Positions 7,974 to 16,450 of a DNA stretch of 64,000 nt are shown piece by piece. The notes beneath the pieces are model-generated. The model did no database searches. It was not told the DNA's origin and saw only the letters and a list, made by a program, of their open reading frames with translations. The stretch lies in contig JAGHZQ010000026.1 of assembly GCA_017746715.1 (NCBI GenBank), positions 1-64,000 of the forward strand. Direction: 5' to 3'. The DNA comes from Cyanobacteria bacterium SBLK (GTDB lineage: Bacteria > Cyanobacteriota > Cyanobacteriia > Cyanobacteriales > Spirulinaceae). The position numbers and the translations under genes were made by a program. Every line of letters starts with the position of its first letter. The stretch's first letter is position 1.

Positions 7974-9962
7974 TTATTTCTTGCGGCGACGTTTTTTCAA
8001 GCGCTTTAACCCTTTCTTCGATTGCCGTCCGATACCCGACAGCAAATTATCCGAGGTAGCGGATGCCTCCTCGGTCGCGTTAGAACCACATTCCACGGGA
8101 CGGATATCCTTGAACTTAGAATAAGGCACCGGACAATTGCCCGCATCATCCCGAGCGTCGGGCACCGTGCCGGCTTCGATCGCATCCCGAGCCTGTAACA
8201 CCAACCGCAGCAGATCGTCCATCACCTCATAGGTCACGTTGACATTCATCGGATAGGACTTCACTGCATAGATGAATCCGGGTTCGATATTTTCATCCTC
8301 ATAGTCCGTGGGACGGAAACCACTGGTATAGCTGATGTAGGGGGCATAATCATCTCCGGGTTTTTCCTGCGGGAAGCGATACCACTGCCAGAGCAGATCG
8401 GCGATATCTTCTTGCAGTTTGTTATTGGCCTCGAGTTCTGCCTTTGCAGCCGGATCCGTAAGTTCCCGTTGATACTGCGTTACCGCATCTACCCCTTTTT
8501 TATAGACTCGGAATAAGGTCACGAATCCGTGGTCTGAGTCGTTAACGCAAACTGCCGTCGTTTCCTTGGCGATCGCCTCATCTCGGAAATAGTGCTGAAT
8601 TTCTAGAATGCCTCCCAAAATGGAGCGGAAGCCTTCTGCACCCATGAACTTCAGGGTCGCCCAAGCTGCCATGGAGTAAGCACCGGTACGAGAGACCTCT
8701 AAGGTATAGAGACCGGGATTGTAACAAGTGCGCGCTTGCAGATAAGCAGAACCCGGACGGCTCATCAGTTCTTGAAAGTGATTCAGCTTTTTCACCATGA
8801 CGACGCTGCAATTATAAGTAGACCAGCCGGTCTTATGGAAATCGCAGCCGATGGCATCGGCATGAACCATCTTGCTGATAGCATTATAGTTTGCTTGGAT
8901 CTCTTGCTTGACATCATCGGCAAAACCGAGAGTATTCGCATCAAAGTCATAACCCTTGAAGGTGAGCCAAGACCAACCAATTACCGCATCGGCATAAATC
9001 AAAGGTCGTCCTGCACCGTCGGGATACTCCGAGAGAGGATAGAGACGATCGACTAATTCTCGCACTTCTTCGATCGGGTCGAGGGCAAAGGCATCGGTGG
9101 TTCCCATGGTGCAAACAATGGCAGCGATCGGCACTTTTGCTTCCTTGAGGTTCGTCACCACCTCGGTCAGGTGCTCCATATCCATGGCATTGTTTTCATC
9201 GGTGTCGATCTCGACATAGTTATTCATGCCCAGACCGGTCCAGTCGCTGGAGTTCTGTTTGCAATAATGACCCTGCTGGGACATCAAGATTTTGGCATCC
9301 GTGCGAATCCCCGTACAGCGAGATTTATCTCCCAAGCAATTAGTGAGGGCATACTTGATGCCGTAGAAATAGCACCCGGAGCCGCCAAAAGTGAATAGAC
9401 CCCCCGCCACGTTAGGATCCCAGCCGATTAAATCTGCCAGAATTGCCGAGGTTTCCATTTCCGTCCGTTCGACATCCCAAGCATATTCCCCTTCGATAAT
9501 GTTGGGGCTAAAAACGTTGGTCATCATGGCAGTAATAATCGCTGCCGTGTTGGCTTGGGGAATCACATTTGGCATCACTAAGGGATGGTTCCAAGCGGGC
9601 ATACCGATGAATAGCTGGGCTGCCTGTTCCAGCACATCTTTCACGGGGAGCATTTCGTCTCCCAACTTAACCCCTGTAACGCCACTATAATCGGGGCTGG
9701 AAATATTGCCGGGTTCGCCGATAATTTGGTCGCCGATCAGGTAGCCCGGGGTGGAGGAAGGGTCAGATTCCGCAGTCCCGACCGGTTTGAGTTTGTTGAG
9801 ATAGCCGATCGCTTCTCCCACCATATCGGCAAAGGGATCCGAACCGGTGGTGTAATAGTAAGTCGGGAAGGCTTCGCGCATATTGGCACGCAAGCTGGCC
9901 CATCGGGGTGCGTCGCCTTTTGCACTCCCATCTTTATTCCACAACGAAGAACGAGAAGGCAT
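7974..9962 (-). CDS. PLP-dependent group II amino-acid decarboxylase
   Basis: 662 residues, ATG at 9962 with GTAAGGAG upstream. It belongs to the glutamate/aromatic amino-acid/diaminobutyrate decarboxylase family. The Schiff-base lysine lies in GCDFHKTGW (Lys about 377); upstream are the cofactor segment CTMGTTDAFALDPI and the IYADAVIGWSW strand, and the active-site entrance has GGSGCYFYGIKYAL. It is longer than the usual 470-550 residues and ends in a strikingly basic tail (about 20 residues, mostly Lys and Arg), which may bind membrane, nucleic acid or a partner. The substrate cannot be read from sequence. It is the first gene of the decarboxylase set; a hairpin and two palindromes lie within 105 bp upstream. 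Confidence 0.88.
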   Translation of the reverse strand: MPSRSSLWNKDGSAKGDAPRWASLRANMREAFPTYYYTTGSDPFADMVGEAIGYLNKLKPVGTAESDPSSTPGYLIGDQIIGEPGNISSPDYSGVTGVKLGDEMLPVKDVLEQAAQLFIGMPAWNHPLVMPNVIPQANTAAIITAMMTNVFSPNIIEGEYAWDVERTEMETSAILADLIGWDPNVAGGLFTFGGSGCYFYGIKYALTNCLGDKSRCTGIRTDAKILMSQQGHYCKQNSSDWTGLGMNNYVEIDTDENNAMDMEHLTEVVTNLKEAKVPIAAIVCTMGTTDAFALDPIEEVRELVDRLYPLSEYPDGAGRPLIYADAVIGWSWLTFKGYDFDANTLGFADDVKQEIQANYNAISKMVHADAIGCDFHKTGWSTYNCSVVMVKKLNHFQELMSRPGSAYLQARTCYNPGLYTLEVSRTGAYSMAAWATLKFMGAEGFRSILGGILEIQHYFRDEAIAKETTAVCVNDSDHGFVTLFRVYKKGVDAVTQYQRELTDPAAKAELEANNKLQEDIADLLWQWYRFPQEKPGDDYAPYISYTSGFRPTDYEDENIEPGFIYAVKSYPMNVNVTYEVMDDLLRLVLQARDAIEAGTVPDARDDAGNCPVPYSKFKDIRPVECGSNATEEASATSDNLLSGIGRQSKKGLKRLKKRRRKK

Positions 9963-10000
9963 AACAGTCTCCTTACATCAGTATTCAACACGATAAAACT

Positions 10001-10025
10001 CGTTCCAAAGCAGCACTTTGGGACG
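10001..10025 (-). promoter_or_regulatory. Hairpin in the leader of the PLP decarboxylase gene
   Basis: Arms CGTTCCAAAG and CTTTGGGACG, separated by five bases, pair in 10 positions with one wobble. On the minus strand the stem is followed by GAGTTTTATC and then, about 40 bases on, the ATG. It could be an attenuator-like structure or a 5'-UTR stability hairpin. Confidence 0.4.
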
Positions 10026-10065
10026 GGCTGCAGCCTCTCGATTGAGAAATCGGCAGGCTGCAGCC
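10026..10065. promoter_or_regulatory. Two identical 10-bp palindromes 30 bp apart, candidate operator
   Basis: GGCTGCAGCC occurs at 10026-10035 and again at 10056-10065, a centre-to-centre spacing of exactly 30 bp (about three helical turns). They lie 64-103 bp upstream of the PLP decarboxylase start. Identity, symmetry and phasing suggest a dimeric repressor or activator site; no cognate regulator is visible nearby. Confidence 0.4.
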
Positions 10066-10121
10066 ATCGGCCGTTGTTTGTTTCGATCGACCCGGTCTCG
10101 CGAGATTTTGGGAGCGCTTTG

Positions 10122-10150
10122 TTAGGGTGCATCGTACTTTGCTAACGCAC
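10122..10150. repeat. Degenerate interspersed inverted repeat (GGTGC...GCACC type)
   Basis: TTAGGGTGC and GCACCTTA arms flank an imperfect centre. Similar GGTGCGTTA...TAACGCACC elements are scattered through many cyanobacterial genomes; this is a diverged copy, and a fragment (GGTGCGTTACGCT) also lies near 25221. Confidence 0.4.
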
Positions 10151-10715
10151 CTTACTCTGGCTAATAGCAAAATCGGTTGTCATTCAAAGCCAGTTATTCG
10201 GAGAATAAATCCGCATTTTCATGTTTCGATCGCTCGGCGATCGCTAAACCGTCGCGTCAATTTTGCTAATCCCTGCGGCTGGTTTGACCTAAGCCTGTCG
10301 GTTGTCTGTCAACTTGGGAATAACGCGATCGGCCGGAATTTTGCCGATCGCGGGTTTCAATGTCTGACTGTGGCAGTCGGGGGTGGGTTTAGGGTCTGTT
10401 TTTTTCATCTTTCAACTCCTGAAAATAGGGAATCGATTGCGATACCATCCGGAAAGAATTCGAGCGACCTAACTAAGGAATTTACAGCGCGATCGCGCTA
10501 TAGAAAGCAATGAATCGCCACAACTATTGCACGATAATCTCCCTGTAACTGAAGATAAGTTTGAGATATCACTCGACAAAAATCAAGTCATTAGTAAGGC
10601 TGATTTTCTCAGAACTGATTGTACGCATTAGATCGGCAATTTATATATTTCATTTTATTAAGTTTATTTTTGTTAACACTTCAAATTCCTTGTTTTCCTG
10701 CTTGATAAATTGTTT

Positions 10716-10894
10716 GTTTCGTGCGTGAATTCCATTAAAGGAAAACCCTCATTGGGGATTGTCGCTCGCAGAAGTAGAACGGATGATAGGGAGCTCGCCT
10801 TCACAAGTTTTTCACAATTGCCTGTTAGGGTTGCAATATAAGATCGTTCATCTTTAAGCGATCGACAATTGCTCTGATTTTTGGGTGAGCAATG
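10716..10894 (+). repeat. Leader duplication, copy A (orphan)
   Basis: 179 bp matching 11922-12100 almost throughout, including the interval before an ATG at the same position (10892). In copy A' that ATG starts the PhnD-like gene; in copy A no gene follows and the sequence runs straight into a terminator copy. It therefore looks like a duplicated promoter/leader whose gene has been lost. Confidence 0.75.
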
Positions 10895-10936
10895 TTCTGT
10901 CAGAAGCACGATCGCAAGATTCATCAAAATTCTATG

Positions 10937-10968
10937 AAGCCTGATTTTATTGAATTTCGGGCTTTTTT
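10937..10968 (+). terminator. Orphan copy of a rho-independent terminator
   Basis: AAGCCTGA and TCGGGCTT arms followed by TTTT. It belongs to a repeated block 10913-10968 nearly identical to 11773-11829. No complete gene ends just before it; it follows the orphan leader copy. Confidence 0.55.
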
Positions 10969-11286
10969 CCCGTATCCATTTTACGCTTCGATGAATGGTT
11001 CGGACTCGTGCGATCGTGCAGTATAGACTATACATTTTTTGTTGGATTGTCTTATTCTCTTTAATGTATAAGACACTAAGATTCTATTCTCTTTGGTCTA
11101 TTTGAAATAGTTATAGAAAAGATTGACATTGCTACTATAATAGATAGTACTCTACAGAAAGTACAAAGCATGATTCTACAAATGTAGATATGATAAATAG
11201 TAACTTTTTGCTTTTACTCAAAGTAGTAGTTTGTTTGCTCTAATTAAAATTCTGTTACTTTTTCCAATCGATAAGGAGATTGATTG

Positions 11287-11745
11287 ATGAACAAATTGTT
11301 TTCTCTAAAGTCAGTACAGCGTTGGCTGACCATTGGTTTTTGCTCGTTACTGCTGTGTTTTTTCAATCCAGCTACGGCTCATGCAAGCGATAGCTTCCGA
11401 GCCTGCTATGGATCTGATATCCCGATGGGCCTGGTTGGTGCTCCAGAGCTGACCATCCACGTACAAGTCTCAGAAAGCGAGGAAATGGCAAAAGGTTACG
11501 GAACCGTCACATGGGCATCCGTTGGACCGAGCTTCGAGCCGATCGACTCGCCAATTGAAGGCCCGTGGTTCTGGATGTGCACGATGGACGATTGCAATTT
11601 CCGCTTCGATTTCTCCAGCGTTCCGGGTGCACGGGGGCTTCGGGGTATGTTAGTTGCCCCTGACTGGGGCAGTCCGGGAACATTCATCTACGAGTTTGAA
11701 GGCGGCCCCGGTCCAGTCAAGCAGCCAGCGGCAGTCTGCAACTAA
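11287..11745 (+). CDS. Small secreted protein of unknown function
   Basis: 152 residues. AAGGAG lies 7 bases before the ATG at 11287. The N-terminus is a clear signal peptide (WLTIGFCSLLLCFFNPATA, cleavage near AHA-SDS). The mature part is about 120 residues, rich in Gly, Pro and aromatic residues, with four cysteines (ACYG, MCTMDDCN, VCN) that could form two disulfides. No known family recognised; the hydrophobic beta pattern suggests a small beta-sandwich exported protein. A rho-independent terminator follows at 11797. Confidence 0.78.
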   Translation: MNKLFSLKSVQRWLTIGFCSLLLCFFNPATAHASDSFRACYGSDIPMGLVGAPELTIHVQVSESEEMAKGYGTVTWASVGPSFEPIDSPIEGPWFWMCTMDDCNFRFDFSSVPGARGLRGMLVAPDWGSPGTFIYEFEGGPGPVKQPAAVCN

Positions 11746-11796
11746 AGAGTCGCACACCATCAAAAGTGCGAGCGCAAGATTCATCAAAATTCTAGA

Positions 11797-11829
11797 AAGC
11801 CTGATTTCATTGCATTTCGGGCTTTTTTT
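11797..11829 (+). terminator. Rho-independent terminator of the small secreted protein gene
   Basis: Eight-base stem AAGCCTGA/TCGGGCTT with one G-T wobble, a 12-base loop and a run of T, 51 bp after the stop codon. A second copy of the block lies at 10913-10968. Confidence 0.7.
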
Positions 11830-11921
11830 CGGTAGTATAGAGCATAATTGAGTCCCCAAAGAAGCAGTAGTGAGTTGAGTCATCGCGAAAGTTTTAAGAT
11901 TTTGGCAAGATATCGCGATTC

Positions 11922-12097
11922 GTTTCCTGCGTGAATTCCATTAAAGTAAAACCTTCGTTGGGGATTGCCGATCGCAAAATTAGAACGGCTAACAGAGCGA
12001 TGGCCTTCACAAGTTTTTCACAATTGCCTGTTAGGGTTGCAATATAAGATCGTTCATCTTTAAGCGATCGCCAATTGCTCTGATTTTTTGGTGAGGT
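11922..12097 (+). promoter_or_regulatory. Leader/promoter region of the PhnD-like gene, copy A' of the duplication
   Basis: Ends at the ATG of the PhnD-like gene. It is conserved with 10716-10894 without length change, which implies selected or recently duplicated sequence. It contains TATAAGAT near 12045 as a possible -10 element and GGTGAGG as the ribosome site. Confidence 0.5.
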
Positions 12098-13078
12098 ATG
12101 CCCATGCCTTCATTCCGTTTTATCGCCCCTCGCAAATTCTTCATCACCGCACTGTGCGGTTTAGCAACGGGGGTGCTAATGGCTTGCAGCGAGCCCCAAT
12201 CCTCCGTTAACACCGCAGATATCCGCGAAACCACAGCCAGCGATCGTTCGCAGCTGAAAGGCGAACCCGTGCGCTTTGGGGTTCTGAGCATCGATAGCGC
12301 CGTATCCGTCAACGAGCGGTATCGTCCCCTTTTGGACTATTTGGAAGCCGAACTGGAACGACCGTTCGAGCTCATTTCTCTAACTCAAGAGAGCCAATTT
12401 ACCGAAGTCGAAGCGGGAAATTTAGATTTCACTACCAACAACCCCTTGGCTGCCGTACAAATCCGCCGTCTCCACGATACCGAGTTTTTGGTCACTCACA
12501 GCCGTCCCAAAACCGGCCCCCAGTTTAGCGGTTTGATTGTCGTGCGGGCCGATAGCGAGATTAAAACCCTAGAACATCTTCGAGGAAAACGAGTGAGTTG
12601 CGTGAACTTCCAGACGGCGGCGGCAGGTTGCGTTTTTCAAATTTATCACCTCCAGCAAAACGGCATCGATCCAGCTCGAGATTTTGCCGATTTTACCGAA
12701 AATAAATCCCAAGACAGTATTGTTTTAGCCGTCATTAACGGCACGATCGATGCGGGTTTCATTCGTACGGGACAACTCGAAAAGATGGTGGGCAAAGAAT
12801 TGATTCCCAATGTGAATGTTTTGCGGGTTCTCGCGCCAGTCGATGACAATTTTCTCTATACTCATACCACGGCATTGTATCCGGAGTGGCCGATCGCGGC
12901 CCTGCCTCAAACCGATTCGGAACTGGCAGAACAAGTGCGAGAAGCCCTGTTAAATATTCCTCCCGATCACCCTAGTTTAAAACCCGCAAAAGTAGAAGGA
13001 TTCATTCCTACCGTTTCCTACGACGACCTAGATAGCTTGGTAGAAACACTTAAACTTAAAAGCTGGGATTCAAAGTGA
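12098..13078 (+). CDS. PhnD-like substrate-binding lipoprotein
   Basis: 326 residues, GGTGAGG directly upstream. Lipoprotein signal: FITALCGLATGVLMAC, with the lipobox LMAC. The mature part follows the phosphate/phosphite/phosphonate binding-protein pattern: RFGVLSIDSA, YRPLLDYLEAELERPFEL, a conserved LRGKRVSCVNFQTAAAG and INGTIDAGFIRTG. In cyanobacteria such genes commonly sit beside histidine kinases without any ABC permease, and here the next gene is a transmembrane hybrid kinase 89 bp downstream. I infer a periplasmic sensor subunit for that kinase rather than a transporter part. The ligand is unknown. Confidence 0.85.
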   Translation: MPMPSFRFIAPRKFFITALCGLATGVLMACSEPQSSVNTADIRETTASDRSQLKGEPVRFGVLSIDSAVSVNERYRPLLDYLEAELERPFELISLTQESQFTEVEAGNLDFTTNNPLAAVQIRRLHDTEFLVTHSRPKTGPQFSGLIVVRADSEIKTLEHLRGKRVSCVNFQTAAAGCVFQIYHLQQNGIDPARDFADFTENKSQDSIVLAVINGTIDAGFIRTGQLEKMVGKELIPNVNVLRVLAPVDDNFLYTHTTALYPEWPIAALPQTDSELAEQVREALLNIPPDHPSLKPAKVEGFIPTVSYDDLDSLVETLKLKSWDSK

Positions 13079-13167
13079 TATAATTAGCGTACCTTTTTTA
13101 AGGATCTCATTCGATCGCATTTTTCTCATTACCTCAATTCCATCCCTCAATTTTTTCCTTCTCAGCC

Positions 13168-15216
13168 ATGTCTTCTCTGTTTCCTCGGTTCGCCTCCCTG
13201 CGCCAAAGTATTGCTTTTCGCTATCTCGGCATTGCCTGTGGAGTTTTAGTGAGCACTCAGGTTGCCTTGGGGTTAATTCAAGCTCGCAGTCAATTTCACG
13301 GGGGATTGAAAGCGCTCGAACAAAAAGCAGACAAGCAAACGCAATTTTTGAGTGCCGTCGTGCCGGAAGCCTTATTGGATATGGATTTTCTGGCGATGGA
13401 AATCCTCATGCGCCAGTCGGGACGCGATCGCGATTTTGTCTACTCGGTCATTCTCGATCGCCAAGGTACGCCCTTAACTCGCTATCTCGATCGCGAACAT
13501 CCCTCCATCGCCCGCGCCTTGGAAACCCAAGGGATCGATCTCGAAGCAACCAGTTTGCAGGGGGAAGAAATGCTGAACCTCCTCGAAGCGATTGAAGAAA
13601 ATGCCAATCTCGCGATTGTGGAAAAGCCGATCGTCTCCGGGGAAACGTTTTTGGGAAAAGCGGTCTTGGGCTATTCTCTGGAGAATGTGAGGCGACAGCT
13701 TTACTGGCAGGCAGGATTGATTTTGCTCGAGGCGATCGCCGCCAGCGGACTCTTGGCGATCTTAACGGCAGTGCTCTTCAACCGCCAAGTGCGGCGACCC
13801 CTCCATCGCTTGGCCTCCGCCGCGCAACAATTTGCCGAGGGGGATTTGGAACACCGCGCCCGAGTGGGAGAGGGCGATCGCAATGATGAGGTGGGACGGC
13901 TGACCAAATCCTTTAATAAGATGGCCGATCGCTTGCAAAATACCCTAGAGGGCTTGCAAGAACGCAATCGCACCCTCGCCTTTACCAATGCGGAACTGGC
14001 GAGGGCGACGCGACTCAAGGATGAATTTCTCTCTAATATGAGTCACGAGTTGCGAACCCCCCTCAATGCCGTCTTGGGTCTCTCCCAAGCGCTCAAAGAA
14101 AAAGTTTACGGACCGCTAACAGAACGCCAAGAACTCTCCCTCGATCGCATCCTTACGAGCGGCCAGCACCTCCTCTCCCTCATCAACGATATTTTGGATT
14201 TGGCAAAAATAGAATCGGGGAAAGAAGAGTTACAAATCGTTCCCCTGCCCGTTTCGATTCTCTGTCAAACCTGCTTGGATTTGGTGCGTCGCATGGCAGA
14301 AGAAAAACATCTCGAATTGACCCTCGAGGTGGAAGTCATCCCCAATGTTTTTGCCGTAGACGAGCGGCGCATTCGGCAAGTGCTGTTAAATTTACTCAAC
14401 AATGCCATTAAATTTACCCCCGAAGGCGGCAGCATCGCCGTCACGGCCCGGGGCGATCGCGACGAACAGGTGCTGCGAATTGCCGTGCGGGATACGGGGA
14501 TCGGCATCGCCCGAGAGGATATGAGCAAGCTCTTTGAGTCTTTCGTACAGATCGAAAGCAGCCTCTCGCGCCGTTATGAAGGAACGGGGTTGGGGTTGGC
14601 ATTGGTACGGCGTTTGGTGGAACTTCACGGCGGTTCCATCGCCGTCGAAAGCGAAGTGGGTAAAGGCAGTTGTTTTACCGTGGTTCTCCCTTGGCGCAAC
14701 CCGGAACAACTCGCCCCCGCGGACAAAGATCGCTTAGCCGGAGCGATCGGCACGATTCCCGAGTCGATTTTAGCAACGCCCCCCGACATCAAAATTCCCG
14801 CTCCTCCGGACGGAGAATACTTAATTTTGATTGCCGAAGATAATGAAAATAACGTCATGATGCTGGCGGATTATTTGACCTTTAAAGGCTACAAATTAGC
14901 CTTTGCCAAAAATGGTTTGGAAGCGGTCAGTTTAGCGAAAGAGACCAAACCCCAATTAATTTTAATGGACATCCACATGCCGCGCATGGATGGTTTAGAG
15001 GCGACCCGTTGGATTCGCTCCGATCGAGAGACCTCCGATGTTCCCATCATCGCCCTGACTGCCCTGGCCATGCCCGGCGATCGCGAAAAATGCAAAGAAG
15101 CCGGCCTCGACGATTACATCACCAAACCCGTGAACCTAGAGCGACTGCTCCAGCGCATTCATGTCGTTCTCAATCCCGAAAATTCCGAGGTGGAATCCTC
15201 CGCGCCAAGCCTCTAA
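13168..15216 (+). CDS. Transmembrane hybrid histidine kinase (HAMP-HisKA-HATPase-REC)
   Basis: 682 residues. TM1 at about 15-35; a periplasmic domain of about 140 residues; TM2 at about 180-205 (LILLEAIAASGLLAILTAVL); HAMP at about 206-258; HisKA with phospho-acceptor His 293 in SHELRTPLN; HATPase with NLLNNAIKFTPEGG, DTGIGI and GTGLGLALV; a C-terminal receiver with Asp 601 in ILMDIHMP. It probably senses through the PhnD-like lipoprotein and passes phosphate to the following soluble receiver-kinase. All genes to 25156 are on the same strand with short gaps. Confidence 0.93.
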   Translation: MSSLFPRFASLRQSIAFRYLGIACGVLVSTQVALGLIQARSQFHGGLKALEQKADKQTQFLSAVVPEALLDMDFLAMEILMRQSGRDRDFVYSVILDRQGTPLTRYLDREHPSIARALETQGIDLEATSLQGEEMLNLLEAIEENANLAIVEKPIVSGETFLGKAVLGYSLENVRRQLYWQAGLILLEAIAASGLLAILTAVLFNRQVRRPLHRLASAAQQFAEGDLEHRARVGEGDRNDEVGRLTKSFNKMADRLQNTLEGLQERNRTLAFTNAELARATRLKDEFLSNMSHELRTPLNAVLGLSQALKEKVYGPLTERQELSLDRILTSGQHLLSLINDILDLAKIESGKEELQIVPLPVSILCQTCLDLVRRMAEEKHLELTLEVEVIPNVFAVDERRIRQVLLNLLNNAIKFTPEGGSIAVTARGDRDEQVLRIAVRDTGIGIAREDMSKLFESFVQIESSLSRRYEGTGLGLALVRRLVELHGGSIAVESEVGKGSCFTVVLPWRNPEQLAPADKDRLAGAIGTIPESILATPPDIKIPAPPDGEYLILIAEDNENNVMMLADYLTFKGYKLAFAKNGLEAVSLAKETKPQLILMDIHMPRMDGLEATRWIRSDRETSDVPIIALTALAMPGDREKCKEAGLDDYITKPVNLERLLQRIHVVLNPENSEVESSAPSL

Positions 15217-15285
15217 AACCCTTCATACTGCTTGTGATTCTTACCCCGATTGTTTATCTCCAACCCCAGTCAGTTCAAACCGCCG

Positions 15286-16407
15286 ATGTCTCACTCTCTA
15301 CTCGTTGTCGATGATGACCCCGCCAACTTTTACGTAATCGAAGCCCTCCTGTTTACCGAGGGTTACGAGTTGACCGCTCTCGAAAGCGGTCGGGAAACCC
15401 TCGAATGGCTCGATCGCCATCCCTTGCCCGATTTGATCCTCTTAGATGTCATGATGCCGGATATGAACGGGATTGAAGTTTGCCAATATTTAAAACGGCA
15501 GGAGAAAACCCAAAACATTCCCATTTTGATAGTGACGGCATTAGATGCCAAGGAAGATATGGCGGCCTGCTTGGAAGCCGGAGCCGACGATTTTCTCAGC
15601 AAACCCGTTAACGGTGTCGAACTGAAAGCGCGGGTGCGATCGCTCCTGCGCATCAAGGAACAGCAAGACGCCCTCAAAATCGCCTTGGAGAACCAAGCTG
15701 CCATCGCCCAGTTGCGAGAGGACATGGCCAGCATGATCGTCCACGATTTTCGCAACCCCCTGCACTCGATTTTAGTCGGCTGCGAACTCCTGAAGAAAAC
15801 CGACCTGCAACCGAGGCAATTGCGTCAGGTGAGTAACATCGATATCGCCCACAAACGCCTCTTAAACATGACCGACGATCTCCTGGTCATGTCCAAATTT
15901 GAAGCCGGACATTTGCAATTAAATATCGAAGGATTCGATATTTGTACCCTCGCTCGGGAAATTATCGTCTCTTGGGAACCATTAGCCCAGCGCAAAACCA
16001 TTCAGCTCGACCTCGACGCGCCTCAATCGGGGACGGTGAATGCCGATGCCAATCTCCTGCACCGCGCGATCGATAATCTTCTCTCCAATGCTATTAAATT
16101 CTCATTTAGCGAAACGACAGTCACCGTCCGGATCGAAGCCGATGAGAGCACCCCCGACCGGGTAAAAATTTGCGTCATCGATTGCGGCATGGGAGTAGAA
16201 GAAGACGTCCGCCAGCAAATTTTTCAAAAGTACAATATCGGCACTTCCATTCAGGGCGTTTGTCAGTTGGGCTTGGGTTTAGCGTTTTGCAAAATGGTCA
16301 TAGAAGCTCACGGTGGAGAATTATCCGTCAGCGACAATTCCCCTCAGGGGGCAATCTTCACCATTGCGCTCCCGGTTGCCGTTTCTGCCCTACCCGTGTC
16401 CGTATGA
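15286..16407 (+). CDS. Receiver-histidine kinase
   Basis: 373 residues from the ATG at 15286 (MSHSLLVVDDD); an upstream TTG extension is unlikely. Receiver with Asp 54 (LLDVMMP) and Lys (SKPVNG), a short coiled linker, HisKA with His 153 in IVHDFRNPLHS, HATPase with NLLSNAIKFS and GLGLAFCKMV. No membrane segment; a cytoplasmic phosphorelay intermediate that can be phosphorylated by the upstream hybrid kinase. Confidence 0.9.
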   Translation: MSHSLLVVDDDPANFYVIEALLFTEGYELTALESGRETLEWLDRHPLPDLILLDVMMPDMNGIEVCQYLKRQEKTQNIPILIVTALDAKEDMAACLEAGADDFLSKPVNGVELKARVRSLLRIKEQQDALKIALENQAAIAQLREDMASMIVHDFRNPLHSILVGCELLKKTDLQPRQLRQVSNIDIAHKRLLNMTDDLLVMSKFEAGHLQLNIEGFDICTLAREIIVSWEPLAQRKTIQLDLDAPQSGTVNADANLLHRAIDNLLSNAIKFSFSETTVTVRIEADESTPDRVKICVIDCGMGVEEDVRQQIFQKYNIGTSIQGVCQLGLGLAFCKMVIEAHGGELSVSDNSPQGAIFTIALPVAVSALPVSV

Positions 16408-16450
16408 TTTTTTTTATTCTTCACGTTCGCGATCGCAGCGTAAATCGATT

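Larger units (their letters stand above)
9963..11286. other. 1.3-kb gene-poor region carrying repeats and regulatory palindromes
   Basis: No convincing gene on either strand; the short frames here lack ribosome sites and family resemblance. It holds the upstream region of the decarboxylase set (hairpin and twin palindromes), a degenerate interspersed repeat at 10122-10150, leader copy A, an orphan terminator, and an AT-rich stretch (11040-11270) that must carry the promoter of the small secreted protein gene. TTGACA occurs at 11123-11128 but no well-spaced -10 box follows it. Confidence 0.55.

Noticed and set aside
10127-10513. 128-codon plus-strand frame
   Set aside because: No ribosome site, low-complexity mix of Arg/Cys/Ser, starts in an interspersed repeat.
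10673-11035. 120-codon minus-strand frame resembling one at 11650-11883
   Set aside because: The similarity comes from the duplicated terminator block, not from a protein family.
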